In this document: positions 8,611 through 17,391 of the stretch, piece after piece
Numbering within the stretch: position 1 is the stretch's first letter
Layout of the letters: every line of letters begins with the position of its first letter
DNA from: Actinomyces israelii DSM 43320
GTDB taxonomy: Bacteria; Actinomycetota; Actinomycetes; Actinomycetales; Actinomycetaceae
Assembly: GCF_000711965.1 (NCBI RefSeq)
Contig: NZ_JONS01000017.1
Location: 1-64,000, forward strand
Direction: 5' to 3'
DNA: 64,000 nt
Program-made: the position numbers and the translations under genes
Notes under the pieces: generated by a model
What the model was told of the DNA's origin: nothing
The model's database searches: none
Seen by the model: the letters and a program-made list of their open reading frames with translations, nothing else

Positions 8611-11088
8611 ATGACTGCCACCAGCACTGGTCCCTCCGCGTCCTCCGACGAGGCGGGCGGCCCGCTCGGTCTCGACGACCTCTTCAACGCCGAGCTCGCG
8701 GCCACCGCCGAGGGGGTCGCTGCACCCCATACGGTCGAGACCTCCTCGACCGCCTCCCCCGACTTCTTCGCGACGCCCGCCTCCTCGGACTCGCCGGAGG
8801 ACCCCGAGGACGTCGAGCACGCCGAGGAGGCCGACGACGTCGACCGGGGCCTGCCCGAGGCCGATCCCGAGGGCGAGGACGACTCCGACGACGGCGAGGA
8901 GGACACCGGGGAGGACATCGACGAGGACGACGTCGACGGCCACGCCCCCTTCATCGACACCGGCACTACTGAGGACGGCGCCCCCGAGGAGGCCGGGGGG
9001 GCCGGGCCGGACGCCGAGGCCCCCGAGGAGGTCACCTTCGACGACCTCGGCCTGCCGGCCGACCTGCTCAAGGCCGTGACCGACATGGGCTACAAGACGC
9101 CCACGGACATCCAGCGCGAGGCCATCCCGGTGCTCATGTCCGGCCGCGACGTCGTCGGCGTCGCCCAGACCGGCACGGGCAAGACCGCGGCCTTCGGCCT
9201 GCCCCTGCTGGACGCCGTCGACGCCCGCGAGCCCGCCGTCCAGGCCCTGGTCCTGGCGCCCACCCGCGAGCTGGCCCTCCAGAGCGCCGACGCCATCACC
9301 GACATGGCGCACCGCTCGCGCGGCCTGGACGTCGTCGCCGTCTACGGCGGCGCCCCCTACGGCCCGCAGATCGGTGCGCTCAGAGACGGCGCGCAGGTCG
9401 TCGTCGGCACCCCCGGGCGCATTATCGACCTCATCGACAAGGGCGCCCTCGTCCTGGACGACGTGAGCTACTTCGTGCTCGACGAGGCCGATGAGATGCT
9501 GCGCATGGGCTTCGCCGAGGACGTCGAGACCATCGCCGCCTCCCTGCCCGAGCAGCGGCGCACCTCCCTGTTCTCCGCGACCATGCCGCCCGCCATCCAG
9601 GCCGTGGCCCGCCAGCACCTGGTCGACCCCGTCCAGATCGAGGTCTCCCCCCAGGCCTCCACCGTCGACACCGTCCACCAGACCTACGCGGTCGTGCCCT
9701 TCCGCCACAAGATCGGCGCGGTTTCCCGCGTCCTGGCCGTCACCGAGGCCGAGGCCGCCATTGTCTTCGTGCGCACCAAGTCCACCGCCGAGGACGTGGC
9801 GATCGAGCTGGCGGGCCGCGGCATCCAGGCCGCCGCCATCTCCGGCGACGTCCCCCAGCGGGAGCGCGAGCGCCTGGTGGAGCGCCTGCGCACCGGCACC
9901 CTCGACGTGCTCGTCGCCACCGACGTGGCCGCCCGCGGTCTGGACGTGGACCGCATCGGGCTGGTGGTCAACTTCGACGTGCCCCGCGAGGCGGAGGCGT
10001 ATGTGCACCGCATCGGCCGCACCGGGCGCGCCGGCCGCCACGGCGAGGCCGTCACCTTCCTGACCCCCAAGGAGAAGCGCAAGCTCCGCCAGATCGAGCG
10101 CCTGACCGGCACGAGGCTGGAGGAGATCACTCTGCCGTCCCCGGCCGACGTCTCCTCCCACCGGGCCCGCAAGCTTCTCGACAGGGCCGCCGCCCGCCAC
10201 GGGCGCGGGCGCCTGTCCATGTACCGGGACCTGGTCGAGGCCAGGACCGAGGAGCTGGGCATCGACGCCGCCGAGCTCGCCTCCACCCTGCTGGCCCTGG
10301 CCGTGGGCGACGACGGCCCGCGCCGCCGGGAGGACGACGACCGCCCCCGCCAGCGCGGCCGCCGCGAGGAGCACCTCGACGCCGAGGGCGCCTTCGTGTC
10401 CGCCTCCTTCGAGGGCGGGCGGGACCGGGAGGATCGTCGCCCGCGCCGGGGGGACCGCGCCGAGGGCAGGTTCGGGGGCCGCGGCGGTCGTCGCCACGAG
10501 GACGGCACCGGCACCGTCTACCGCATCGAGGTCGGGCACCGCGACGGCGTCCTGCCCGGCGCGATCGTGGGGGCCCTGGCCAATGAGGGCGGCATCAGCG
10601 GCTCCGACATCGGCAAGATCGACATCCTCCAGTCCTTCTCCCTGGTGACCATTCACGCCGACCTCAGCTCCGAGCAGCTCAAGACGATGGGTCGGGCGAC
10701 CTTCGGCGGCCGCGAGCTGCGTATTCGCCCGGACCAGGGGCCGGGCCACGGCTGGTCCGGCCCGGGCGGGGACGACAGGCGCGCGCGCCGGCGCGACTGG
10801 GAGGACCGGGGCGAGCGTCCCGAACGCGGTTTCCGTCCGCGGCGCGAGGACGGCGACAGGCACTGGACGGATCGCGATGGTCAGGACGGCCGCCGCGGCT
10901 TCCGCGACCGCGACGGCCGCCGCGACGATCAGGGCGGCAGGCGCTGGGAGGACCGGGGCGGGCACCGCGGTGGCCGTCGCTGGGAGGACCGGCGCGGGGG
11001 CCGCGACGGGTTCCGGTCCCGGCGCGAGGACCGCGGCCAGGGCCGTTTCGGCGGCAACCGGGGCTTCCGCGGCCGCGGAGACCGCTGA
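8611..11088 (+). CDS. deaD: DEAD-box ATP-dependent RNA helicase (DeaD/CsdA type)
   Basis: Unwinds structured RNA using ATP and is likely active in ribosome assembly, mRNA decay and cold adaptation. The 825-residue protein has an acidic, Asp/Glu-rich N-terminal tail (residues 1-140), the Q motif (FDDLGLP at 143), Walker A (GTGKT, Lys191), DEAD at 291-294, SAT at 322-324 and HRIGRTGR starting at 466. A DbpA-type RNA-binding fold (YRIEVGHRDGVLPGAIVG) follows, and then an Arg/Gly/Asp-rich tail of about 115 residues. I chose the ATG at 8611 because GGGAAGA precedes it; the frame is open 40 codons further upstream but that part is not conserved-looking. The acidic head and RG tail make it longer than the E. 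coli enzyme, as in other actinobacteria. Confidence 0.95.
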   Translation: MTATSTGPSASSDEAGGPLGLDDLFNAELAATAEGVAAPHTVETSSTASPDFFATPASSDSPEDPEDVEHAEEADDVDRGLPEADPEGEDDSDDGEEDTGEDIDEDDVDGHAPFIDTGTTEDGAPEEAGGAGPDAEAPEEVTFDDLGLPADLLKAVTDMGYKTPTDIQREAIPVLMSGRDVVGVAQTGTGKTAAFGLPLLDAVDAREPAVQALVLAPTRELALQSADAITDMAHRSRGLDVVAVYGGAPYGPQIGALRDGAQVVVGTPGRIIDLIDKGALVLDDVSYFVLDEADEMLRMGFAEDVETIAASLPEQRRTSLFSATMPPAIQAVARQHLVDPVQIEVSPQASTVDTVHQTYAVVPFRHKIGAVSRVLAVTEAEAAIVFVRTKSTAEDVAIELAGRGIQAAAISGDVPQRERERLVERLRTGTLDVLVATDVAARGLDVDRIGLVVNFDVPREAEAYVHRIGRTGRAGRHGEAVTFLTPKEKRKLRQIERLTGTRLEEITLPSPADVSSHRARKLLDRAAARHGRGRLSMYRDLVEARTEELGIDAAELASTLLALAVGDDGPRRREDDDRPRQRGRREEHLDAEGAFVSASFEGGRDREDRRPRRGDRAEGRFGGRGGRRHEDGTGTVYRIEVGHRDGVLPGAIVGALANEGGISGSDIGKIDILQSFSLVTIHADLSSEQLKTMGRATFGGRELRIRPDQGPGHGWSGPGGDDRRARRRDWEDRGERPERGFRPRREDGDRHWTDRDGQDGRRGFRDRDGRRDDQGGRRWEDRGGHRGGRRWEDRRGGRDGFRSRREDRGQGRFGGNRGFRGRGDR

Positions 11089-11106
11089 GCCCCCGCGGGC
11101 CGGGCC

Positions 11107-11847
11107 TCACACGCGCCGCACGCGAACGGCGCCCATGGAGGTGCGGGCGTGCAGCTCCAGGCGCCTGTCGAAGTCCTCGGGGCGGTCGTGGCGCAGGAGG
11201 TCAGTGGTGACCCGTCCGATCTCCGACCGGCAGTCGGCCAGGACGGCCGTGCCCTCGGGCACTCCGACATTGACTGTGCCCATCTCGGTGACCAGGTCCA
11301 GGGAGCCCTCGCGGGCCTCCATGACCTTCACCGAGCCGGCCTCGGTCCGGGCGGACACCGGACCGGTGGTGGTGCCGATGCGCACCGACCCGGCCTGGGC
11401 GCTCACGCTGCCGTCGTGAAGCGAGGCGACGGTGACGGAGCCGGCGTCGGCATGCACCCGGGCGCTGTCGCAGGGCCCCAGGCGCACCGACCCGGCCCTC
11501 GTGTGCACCTGGACCCGGGTCCAGGGGTGGGCGGCGGTCAAAGAGCCGGCGTCGAGGCGGGCCTCCAGCCTGGTTCCCTGCGGCACGGTAATGCGCAGGC
11601 GCGGTGCGTACGAGCCCCAGCCCCACGGCCAGATGCCGCCGAGCCCGTCCCGCCCCAGGAGAGCGGTCTGACGGACGCTCACAATGGCGCCATCGGCGGT
11701 GACGTCCAGGAGAGGCTCCAGGCGCGCCTCGGCCTCCACGGCAATGGTTCCGCCGACGCCCGGGGAGGTCACCACGCTCAATGAGGACAGATCCAGGCAG
11801 AGGACGGGCTCAGCGTCCTCGGGCAGCTCGAAGGTCCAGATGGACAT
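11107..11847 (-). CDS. DUF4097-type repeat protein
   Basis: A 246-residue protein without signal peptide or membrane segment. Its middle is built from short repeats of the form AGSVRLG, AGSVTVA, AGSVRIG, AGSVKVM spaced about 16-22 residues, the pattern of DUF4097/DUF4098 beta-helix proteins. It lies 78 bases downstream of a ribbon-helix-helix gene, an arrangement I recall from other actinobacteria where a HicB-like regulator precedes a DUF4097 protein. ATG at 11847 follows AAGGAGAGAGAGCCC, a good ribosome-binding site. The biochemical role of this family is unknown; the repeated turns suggest a stacked beta structure. Confidence 0.8.
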   Translation of the reverse strand: MSIWTFELPEDAEPVLCLDLSSLSVVTSPGVGGTIAVEAEARLEPLLDVTADGAIVSVRQTALLGRDGLGGIWPWGWGSYAPRLRITVPQGTRLEARLDAGSLTAAHPWTRVQVHTRAGSVRLGPCDSARVHADAGSVTVASLHDGSVSAQAGSVRIGTTTGPVSARTEAGSVKVMEAREGSLDLVTEMGTVNVGVPEGTAVLADCRSEIGRVTTDLLRHDRPEDFDRRLELHARTSMGAVRVRRV

Positions 11848-11925
11848 GGGCTCTCTCTCCTTCTGCGTCGGGTGCGTCAGGGCGGGACTGGTGCAGCGCG
11901 GCTCCGGTTCGCCGATGAGGCGGGG

Positions 11926-12477
11926 TCATCCCAGCCACCCCCTCAACGTCGATCCGGATATGCCGGTGCCGCCGGCTCCCGGGTCCCGACGACGGGCGCC
12001 CCGGGACGCCCCGTCGGGCCCGGCTGCGCCCGGACGCGTCAGGGCGTCGCGGGCGGCCTCGATCATCCAGGCGTTCAGGGACCGGCCCTGCGCCTGGGCC
12101 GCGGCGTCGATATCCCGCTTGAGGGATCCCGGCAGGCGCAGAGTGGTACGGACCTCCTGGTCCTCCTGGTCCTCCTGGTCCCCGGGGCGCCCGGACGCGG
12201 CCCGCCCCTGCTGATCGGGCCGGGCCTCCCAAGGCGCCGCCTGGGTCACCATGAAGCGCGCCGCCGGACCGTCCATGACCACGGTGACGCGCTCGCCGTC
12301 GAGCTCATCGTTCAGCTCCTCGGCGGCATCGGTCAGCATCTGGAGCGCAACGAGCCGCAGCGCGGGATCCAGCGCCGCCATCAGCGAGCGGGCCACCTCC
12401 TGCGTGCGCTCGTCGCCCAGGGAGGAGGTCTCCAGCAGCGTTCGGCTCAGGATCTCGGCATAACCGTTCACATGCAT
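11926..12477 (-). CDS. HicB-like / ribbon-helix-helix regulator
   Basis: A 183-residue protein with an N-terminal helical region (YAEILSRTLLETSSLGDERT) and, at about residues 108-145, a typical Arc/MetJ DNA-binding unit: VRTTLRLPGSLKRDIDAAA then AQGRSLNAWMIEAARDAL. The C-terminus is Gly/Arg-rich and probably disordered. Annotated relatives are often called HicB antitoxins, but no HicA toxin is visible beside it; its partner is the DUF4097 gene downstream. Transcription factors of this class often repress their own operon, and the AT-richer sequence just upstream (12480-12545) with several TGACGTC-like words is a candidate operator. Three Asp-Gln-Glu repeats precede the DNA-binding domain. Confidence 0.75.
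   Translation of the reverse strand: MHVNGYAEILSRTLLETSSLGDERTQEVARSLMAALDPALRLVALQMLTDAAEELNDELDGERVTVVMDGPAARFMVTQAAPWEARPDQQGRAASGRPGDQEDQEDQEVRTTLRLPGSLKRDIDAAAQAQGRSLNAWMIEAARDALTRPGAAGPDGASRGARRRDPGAGGTGISGSTLRGWLG
12153..12179. repeat. Three perfect 9-bp tandem repeats (CCTCCTGGT)
   Basis: Three identical copies of CCTCCTGGT in the regulator gene at 11926-12477, encoding (Asp-Gln-Glu)3 just before the DNA-binding domain. Such in-frame repeats can change copy number by slippage without breaking the gene. Confidence 0.85.
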
Positions 12478-12653
12478 GGCGCCATGCTGACACTATTCTG
12501 ACGTCGAGTCAAGTCTGTCTGACGTCACATTGAGTCATTCTACTGTCATGCCATATGCGGTGGGCCCTCCCGCGCGCCGACACGGCGGAATAGTCCGCCC
12601 GTCCGCGCGGTTAGCAGCGATTGACGAGGAGTTTCAGCGACGCCGAGCCCGGC

Positions 12654-14309
12654 ATGAAAAAAGAGGCGCATGTGGTTCCAGCCATCTACCTGCTCGCCGT
12701 CGTCGTCCTCGACTTCGCGGCCACCCTGCTGCGCCTCCCGCCGCTGGTCGGCTTCCTGGCAGCCGGCTTCGTCCTGAGCGCCTCCGATCTGCCCACCCTC
12801 GACTTCGTCCAGACCCTGGGCGACCTGGGCGTCGCGGTGCTACTGTTCACCATCGGTCTCAAGCTCGACCTCAGGGTCCTCGCCCGCCGCGAGGTGGCCG
12901 GAACCGCGGCCGCCACCCTAGTGCTGCTGACGGCACTGAGTGCCGCCCTTGTCGGCCCTCTGCTCCTGGTCGGCCTACGGGTCGACACCGTCACCCCCGC
13001 CGGCGCGGTGGCGCTGTGCTTCTCCCTGTCCTTCTCCTCCACCGTCGTGGTGGTCAAGCTCCTGGAGGACCGCGACGACGCCGCCTCCCTGTACGGGCGG
13101 ATCGCCATCGGCGTCCTGGTCGCCCAGGACATCGCCGCTGTCGCCCACATAACCTTCAGCGCCGAGGAGCCGCCGAGCCCGTGGACGCTCGCCCTGGTCG
13201 CCCTGTGGCCCGCCTCCAGGCTCTTCGGCAAGGTCCTCAACCGCATCGACCACCGGGAGATGCGCACCCTGTTCGGCATGTCCATGGCGCTGCTGCCCGG
13301 ATACCTCCTGTTCGACATCCTCGGCCTGGACGGCGACCTCGGCGCGCTCATTATGGGCGCCCTGCTCGCCTCCCACCCCGCCGCCAAGGAGCTCTCCAGC
13401 GCCCTGTTCACCATTAAGGAGCTCCTCCTGGTGGGCTTCTTCCTGGCGATCGGCATGGACGGGATCCCCGGCGCCGGCGCCCTCGTCCTGGCCGCGGCGC
13501 TGCTCGTGCTGCTGCCGGTGCGAGCCGTCGTCTACGCCGTCGTCGTGCGCCTCATGCGCATGCGCAGGCGCACCTCGGTGATGACGGGGCTGGCGATGAC
13601 GGCCTACAGCGAGTTCGTGCTCATCGTGGTCAGCGTCGCCGTGCGCCAGAACCTGCTCGGCGGGGGCTGGACGGCGGCCGTCTCGCTCGCCCTGGCGCTG
13701 TCCTTCATCGTGTCCTCCATCGTCAACCGCAAGCCCGCAGGGCTTGTGCGCTGGATGGCCGGGCGCCTTCCTCACCGGCCCTCCAGCACGCTGCACCCCG
13801 AGGAGCGCCCGCTCAACCTGCTGGGCGTGCGCACGGTCGTCTTCGGCATGGGGCGCGTCGGCCGCGCCACCTACACCCGCCTGTACGCCGACGGCGAGGC
13901 CGGTGTCCTGGGGATCGACAACGACGCCTCCAAGGTCGAGACGCTCGCTGAGCAGGGCTACAACATTCTCGAGGCCGATGCCACCGACCAGGAGTTCTGG
14001 GACCGTCTCGACGCCGTCCACGTCACCAGGGCCGTGCTGGCCATGCCCGAGCCCGGCGCCAATGTTCACGTCCTGGAGTGGCTCAACCGCTCCAGCTTCG
14101 AGGGCCGCGTCATCGCCGTGGCGACCTTCGACGACGAGGCCGACACCATGCGCCGCGCCGGCGTGGATGCCGTCATCAACATGTACGACGGACTCGGGGA
14201 CGCCCTCGCCCGGGCCGTCGAGGCGCTGCCCGCCGGCGCCGCCCCGCCCGTCGTTCCGGCCGCCAACGACGTCGTCGCCTCCTCGCAGCCGGAGCCCGCC
14301 GCCGACTGA
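12654..14309 (+). CDS. Kef-type cation:proton antiporter with TrkA-N domain
   Basis: Monovalent cation/proton antiporter of the CPA2 family in the cytoplasmic membrane. The first ~380 residues are polytopic (AIYLLAVVVLDFAATLL, then LPPLVGFLAAGFVL and GDLGVAVLLFTIGLKLDL). The C-terminal ~160 residues form a cytosolic NAD(H)-binding TrkA-N domain with GMGRVG starting at residue 398 and a downstream acidic residue in GVLGIDND. The start is uncertain: ATG 12654 is used here, while GTG 12672 has a nearer AGAGG and TTG 12621 is also open. The final ~30 residues are Ala/Pro-rich. A role in K+ efflux or pH control under stress is inferred from the family. It stands alone between the regulator pair and hisS. 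Confidence 0.88.
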   Translation: MKKEAHVVPAIYLLAVVVLDFAATLLRLPPLVGFLAAGFVLSASDLPTLDFVQTLGDLGVAVLLFTIGLKLDLRVLARREVAGTAAATLVLLTALSAALVGPLLLVGLRVDTVTPAGAVALCFSLSFSSTVVVVKLLEDRDDAASLYGRIAIGVLVAQDIAAVAHITFSAEEPPSPWTLALVALWPASRLFGKVLNRIDHREMRTLFGMSMALLPGYLLFDILGLDGDLGALIMGALLASHPAAKELSSALFTIKELLLVGFFLAIGMDGIPGAGALVLAAALLVLLPVRAVVYAVVVRLMRMRRRTSVMTGLAMTAYSEFVLIVVSVAVRQNLLGGGWTAAVSLALALSFIVSSIVNRKPAGLVRWMAGRLPHRPSSTLHPEERPLNLLGVRTVVFGMGRVGRATYTRLYADGEAGVLGIDNDASKVETLAEQGYNILEADATDQEFWDRLDAVHVTRAVLAMPEPGANVHVLEWLNRSSFEGRVIAVATFDDEADTMRRAGVDAVINMYDGLGDALARAVEALPAGAAPPVVPAANDVVASSQPEPAAD

Positions 14310-14327
14310 CGGGCGCCACCGCCCGTA
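14310..14327. terminator. Short hairpin between antiporter and hisS
   Basis: ACGGGCG and CGCCCGT form a 7-bp stem around CCAC immediately after the antiporter stop, in a convergent gap of 50 bases. There is no T-run, so termination is plausible but not proven. Confidence 0.4.
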
Positions 14328-14359
14328 CGAGCCCCGGGTCCGGCCGCGGTCGCGGCGGC

Positions 14360-15766
14360 TCAGGCGCCGAGGCCGCCGGAGGGCACCAGGAGCCGGGGGG
14401 CGAGGTCGGCCCGGTCGGCCGGCGTCCACGTCGCGGCGTCGGCGTCGACCTGCTCGCCGGAGCGTATGTCCTTCACCGAGTCGGGGGCGCCGCCCGCCCC
14501 GGTGAACCAGACGAAGGGGATGCCGCGCCTGTCGGCGAACCTGATCTGCTTGCCGAACTTGGCGGCCGTGGGGGCCACGTCGGCGGCGATGCCGCGCGCG
14601 CGCAGGGCGTCGGCCACCGCGTCGGAGGCGGCGCGGTGGTCCTCGTCGGTCACGGCGACGAGGACGGCGGTGGGCACCGCCCGGCTCACCTCGACCAGCC
14701 CGGCGCCCACGACACGGGAGAGCAGGCGGGACAGGCCGATTGAGATGCCCACGCCCGGGAAGGTGCGCCTGCCGGTGGAGGCCAGGGAGTCGTAGCGGCC
14801 TCCCGAGCACACCGAGCCGAGGTCCTCGTGACCGGCCATGAAGGACTCATAGACGGTGCCGGTGTAGTAGTCCAGGCCGCGGGCGATCTTCAGGTCGGCG
14901 ACAACGGCGCCCGGACGGCGGCGCGCAGCGGTCCGCAGCAGCGCCTCCAACTCGTCCAGGCCCGCCGTGAGGAGCTCGCCGGGCTCGGCGCCGTCCAGGG
15001 CGTCCAGCACGCGGACGCGCAGATCATCGGGCTCGGTGCCGGTGACGGTGGCGAGCCTCAGTGCGGCCTCGGCCTGGGCGCGCGTGGCGCCGACGGCCCC
15101 GACGAGCTCGGCGGCGACGCGATCGGGGCCGATCTTGTCGATCTTGTCAACCACACGCAGGACCTCGACGAGCCTGTCGTCGCCGATGCCCACGGACTGG
15201 TAGAAGCCCTGGGCGACCTTGCGGTTGGAGACGTGGATGGTGATGGCCGGGATCGGGAGGGCGGACAGGGCCTCGTGCATGATCAGCGGGATCTCGACGT
15301 CGTAGTGCAGCGGGAGCACACCGTCGCCGACGACGTCGATATCGACCTGGTAGAACTCGCGGAAGCGGCCCTCCTGAGGCCGCTCGCCGCGCCAGACCTT
15401 CTGGATCTGGTAGCGCTTGAAGGGGAAGTGGAGAATGCCGGCGTTGTCGACGACGTAGCGGGCGAAGGGGACCGTGAGGTCGAAGTGCAGGCCGAGCTGC
15501 TTGGAGGGATCGGCGGTGTCGGCCGCCCGCCCGGGCTCGGCCTGCAGGCGGGAGAGGAGATAGACCTCCTTGGAGGTCTCCCCCTTCCTGGTCAGCTCGC
15601 TGAGCGGCTCGACGGCGCGGGTCTCGATGCCGCTGAACCCGTGGAGCTCGAAGGTGCGGCGCAGGGCGTCGATGAAGTGCTGCTCGACCACGCGGCCCGC
15701 GGGGAGCCACTCGGGGAAGCCGGAGAGCGAGGAGAGTGCCTGTCGTGCCTGTGCGGATTGCGCCAT
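14360..15766 (-). CDS. hisS: Histidyl-tRNA synthetase
   Basis: Charges tRNA-His. The 468-residue class II enzyme shows motif 2 near residue 112 (FPFKRYQIQKVWRGERPQEG), the histidine-specific signature near residue 300 (LDYYTGTVYE), motif 3 (FPGVGISIGLSRLL) and a C-terminal anticodon-binding domain (AVPTAVLVAVTDEDHRAASD). Two residues before motif 2, HFDLTVPFARYV, are also typical. ATG at 15766 has AGAGGA nearby. It lies 47 bases downstream of a metallo-hydrolase gene on the same strand, the conserved actinobacterial neighbour, so the two are likely co-transcribed. Confidence 0.98.
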   Translation of the reverse strand: MAQSAQARQALSSLSGFPEWLPAGRVVEQHFIDALRRTFELHGFSGIETRAVEPLSELTRKGETSKEVYLLSRLQAEPGRAADTADPSKQLGLHFDLTVPFARYVVDNAGILHFPFKRYQIQKVWRGERPQEGRFREFYQVDIDVVGDGVLPLHYDVEIPLIMHEALSALPIPAITIHVSNRKVAQGFYQSVGIGDDRLVEVLRVVDKIDKIGPDRVAAELVGAVGATRAQAEAALRLATVTGTEPDDLRVRVLDALDGAEPGELLTAGLDELEALLRTAARRRPGAVVADLKIARGLDYYTGTVYESFMAGHEDLGSVCSGGRYDSLASTGRRTFPGVGISIGLSRLLSRVVGAGLVEVSRAVPTAVLVAVTDEDHRAASDAVADALRARGIAADVAPTAAKFGKQIRFADRRGIPFVWFTGAGGAPDSVKDIRSGEQVDADAATWTPADRADLAPRLLVPSGGLGA

Positions 15767-15813
15767 GGGCGCATCCTCTCATGATGGCGGAGTCGCCGGG
15801 CCACCGCCCAGGC

Positions 15814-16641
15814 TCACACGTGGCGGTCTCCCCCGCGCACCTTCGCCTCGGCCAGGTAGGGGTTGGCGTGGTGCTCGTGGGCCATGGTGGTCGCCGCGCC
15901 GTGCCCGGGCAGCAGAACCGTCTCGGAGTTGACTGCCGAGGCGAGAAATCGCAGCGTGGCCCACATCTGGACCTGGTCGCCGCCGGGCAGGTCGGTGCGG
16001 CCCACCGAGCCCTTGAAGATGACGTCGCCGTCCAGGGCGACCAGGTAGTCGTGCTCCTCCTCGGCCACGGACGGGTCGTCCTCGACGGCCTCCGCCTCGT
16101 ACAGCAGCGCGTTGTCCGCCAGGGCGGCGTTGAGGAAGAACAGCGTCGAGCCCTCCGAGTGGCCCGGCGCCGCCACCGCCCGGACGGGGAGGCCGGGGAC
16201 CAGCTCGACGGGTCCGCTGAAGGCCTCGGCGGGGACGGCGCGGATGTCGCCCGGTCTGCGCCAGGGGGTTCCGGCCAGGTCGGCGAAGGTCATGCCCCCG
16301 GCGCTGACGCCCGTGGTGGCGTCCGGGTCCTCCAGGCGGTAGCGGTCGGGCTCGGGGATGTGGACCGGCACGGACGCGGCGGGGTCGGCGGGGTCCTCGA
16401 CGGCCAGCAGGCCCTCGGTGCGGGCGGTCTCAATGAGGGCGGCGGTGTCCCACACGTGGTCGGCGTGGCCGTGGGTGAGCAGGACCGCTCCCAGAGTCAG
16501 GCGGTTCGAGCGCAGCAGGGCCAGTGCACCGCGCACTGCTCCGGCCCCGGGGTCGACGACCAGGGCGGGGCGGTCCGGCCCGGGCGCCAGGACGTAACAG
16601 TTCGCGGCGAAGACGGGGGCGATCGTGCGTTCGAGGATCAT
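15814..16641 (-). CDS. MBL-fold metallo-hydrolase (glyoxalase II-like)
   Basis: A 275-residue cytosolic hydrolase with the metallo-beta-lactamase fold: THGHADHVWD provides the H-x-H-x-D-H metal ligands near residue 57, AAPGHSEGSTLFFL supplies the next histidine, FKGSVGRTDLPGGD the bridging Asp region, and LLPGHGAATTM the last histidine. Its place directly before hisS and on the far side of rel is conserved in actinobacteria. Relatives act on glutathione-type or other thioesters, but actinobacteria use mycothiol, so the substrate is open. ATG at 16641; the divergent methyltransferase starts 77 bases away, so both promoters must lie in that gap. Confidence 0.9.
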   Translation of the reverse strand: MILERTIAPVFAANCYVLAPGPDRPALVVDPGAGAVRGALALLRSNRLTLGAVLLTHGHADHVWDTAALIETARTEGLLAVEDPADPAASVPVHIPEPDRYRLEDPDATTGVSAGGMTFADLAGTPWRRPGDIRAVPAEAFSGPVELVPGLPVRAVAAPGHSEGSTLFFLNAALADNALLYEAEAVEDDPSVAEEEHDYLVALDGDVIFKGSVGRTDLPGGDQVQMWATLRFLASAVNSETVLLPGHGAATTMAHEHHANPYLAEAKVRGGDRHV

Positions 16642-16718
16642 GGTGCCAGCCTACCGGGGCCTCCCGCCTTCACGACGTCCCTGGCACGGCGGTGCCTCGG
16701 AGCCGTAGCATCCGCCTC

Positions 16719-17348
16719 ATGGCCGCCGACGCATCTTCCGGTCCCCGCACGCCCTCGGACTTCGAGCGCCCCTCCTCGTCGCTGAGCGGCCGGCTCACGC
16801 TCAGGATGATGAACGTCGGGCACAGCCGTCTGCACCGGTGGGGCCTGGAGGCCGCCGGCATCGGGCACAGCTCGCGCGTCCTGGACGTGGGCTGCGGGGG
16901 CGGAGCGGCCGTGCGCCGCATTCTGCGCCTGACGTGCGCCGAGGTGGGCGCCGTCGACCACTCCCCCGCCGCGGTGGAGAGCACGCGCCGCCTCAACGCC
17001 GCCGCCGCGGCCTCCGGCCGCCTGCGGGTGGTGGAGGGATCGGTCGAGGCGCTGCCGTTCCGCTCGGGGTGCTTCGACGTCGTCACCGCCTTCGAGACCG
17101 TGTACTTCTGGCCCGACCTCGTGGCCGGGCTGCGCGAGACGGCGCGAGTCCTGGCCCCCGGCGGCCGCCTGGTCGTCGCCGATGAGTGCGCCGACCGCCA
17201 GGCGGCCGGGGCCTGGGCCGACCGGCTGGCCATGAACGTGCCCGACGGCGAGGAGCTGGTCTCCGCCTGCCGGGCGGCCGGCTTCGCCCGCGCCTCCGCG
17301 CAGCGCCACCCGCGCCGGCCCTGGCTGCGCGTGGTCGCCGAGGTCTGA
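16719..17348 (+). CDS. Class I SAM-dependent methyltransferase
   Basis: A 209-residue protein with the SAM-binding motif VLDVGCGGGAAVRR near residue 52, the acidic motif II region GAVDHSPAAVE, and the post-core LPFRSGCFDVVTAFETVYFWP. This is the Methyltransf_11/UbiE-like small-molecule type rather than an rRNA methylase. ATG at 16719 is used although its GGAG lies rather far upstream; no other start leaves the N-terminus intact. It points toward a convergent ABC-F gene with a hairpin between them. Substrate unknown. Confidence 0.85.
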   Translation: MAADASSGPRTPSDFERPSSSLSGRLTLRMMNVGHSRLHRWGLEAAGIGHSSRVLDVGCGGGAAVRRILRLTCAEVGAVDHSPAAVESTRRLNAAAAASGRLRVVEGSVEALPFRSGCFDVVTAFETVYFWPDLVAGLRETARVLAPGGRLVVADECADRQAAGAWADRLAMNVPDGEELVSACRAAGFARASAQRHPRRPWLRVVAEV

Positions 17349-17355
17349 GCCGCCG

Positions 17356-17374
17356 GGCCGGCCACAGGCCGGTC
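17356..17374. terminator. Hairpin between convergent methyltransferase and ABC-F genes
   Basis: CCGGCC at 17358-17363 and GGCCGG at 17367-17372 pair around a three-base loop, extendable by one G-T and one G-C pair. It lies in a 43-base convergent gap, so it could serve both directions. Confidence 0.45.
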
Positions 17375-17391
17375 GCGGGGCCGCCAGCGCC

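Noticed and set aside
11926-12477. Complete HicAB toxin-antitoxin pair
   Set aside because: Only the RHH/HicB-like half is present; the partner gene is DUF4097, with no HicA dsRNA-binding fold.
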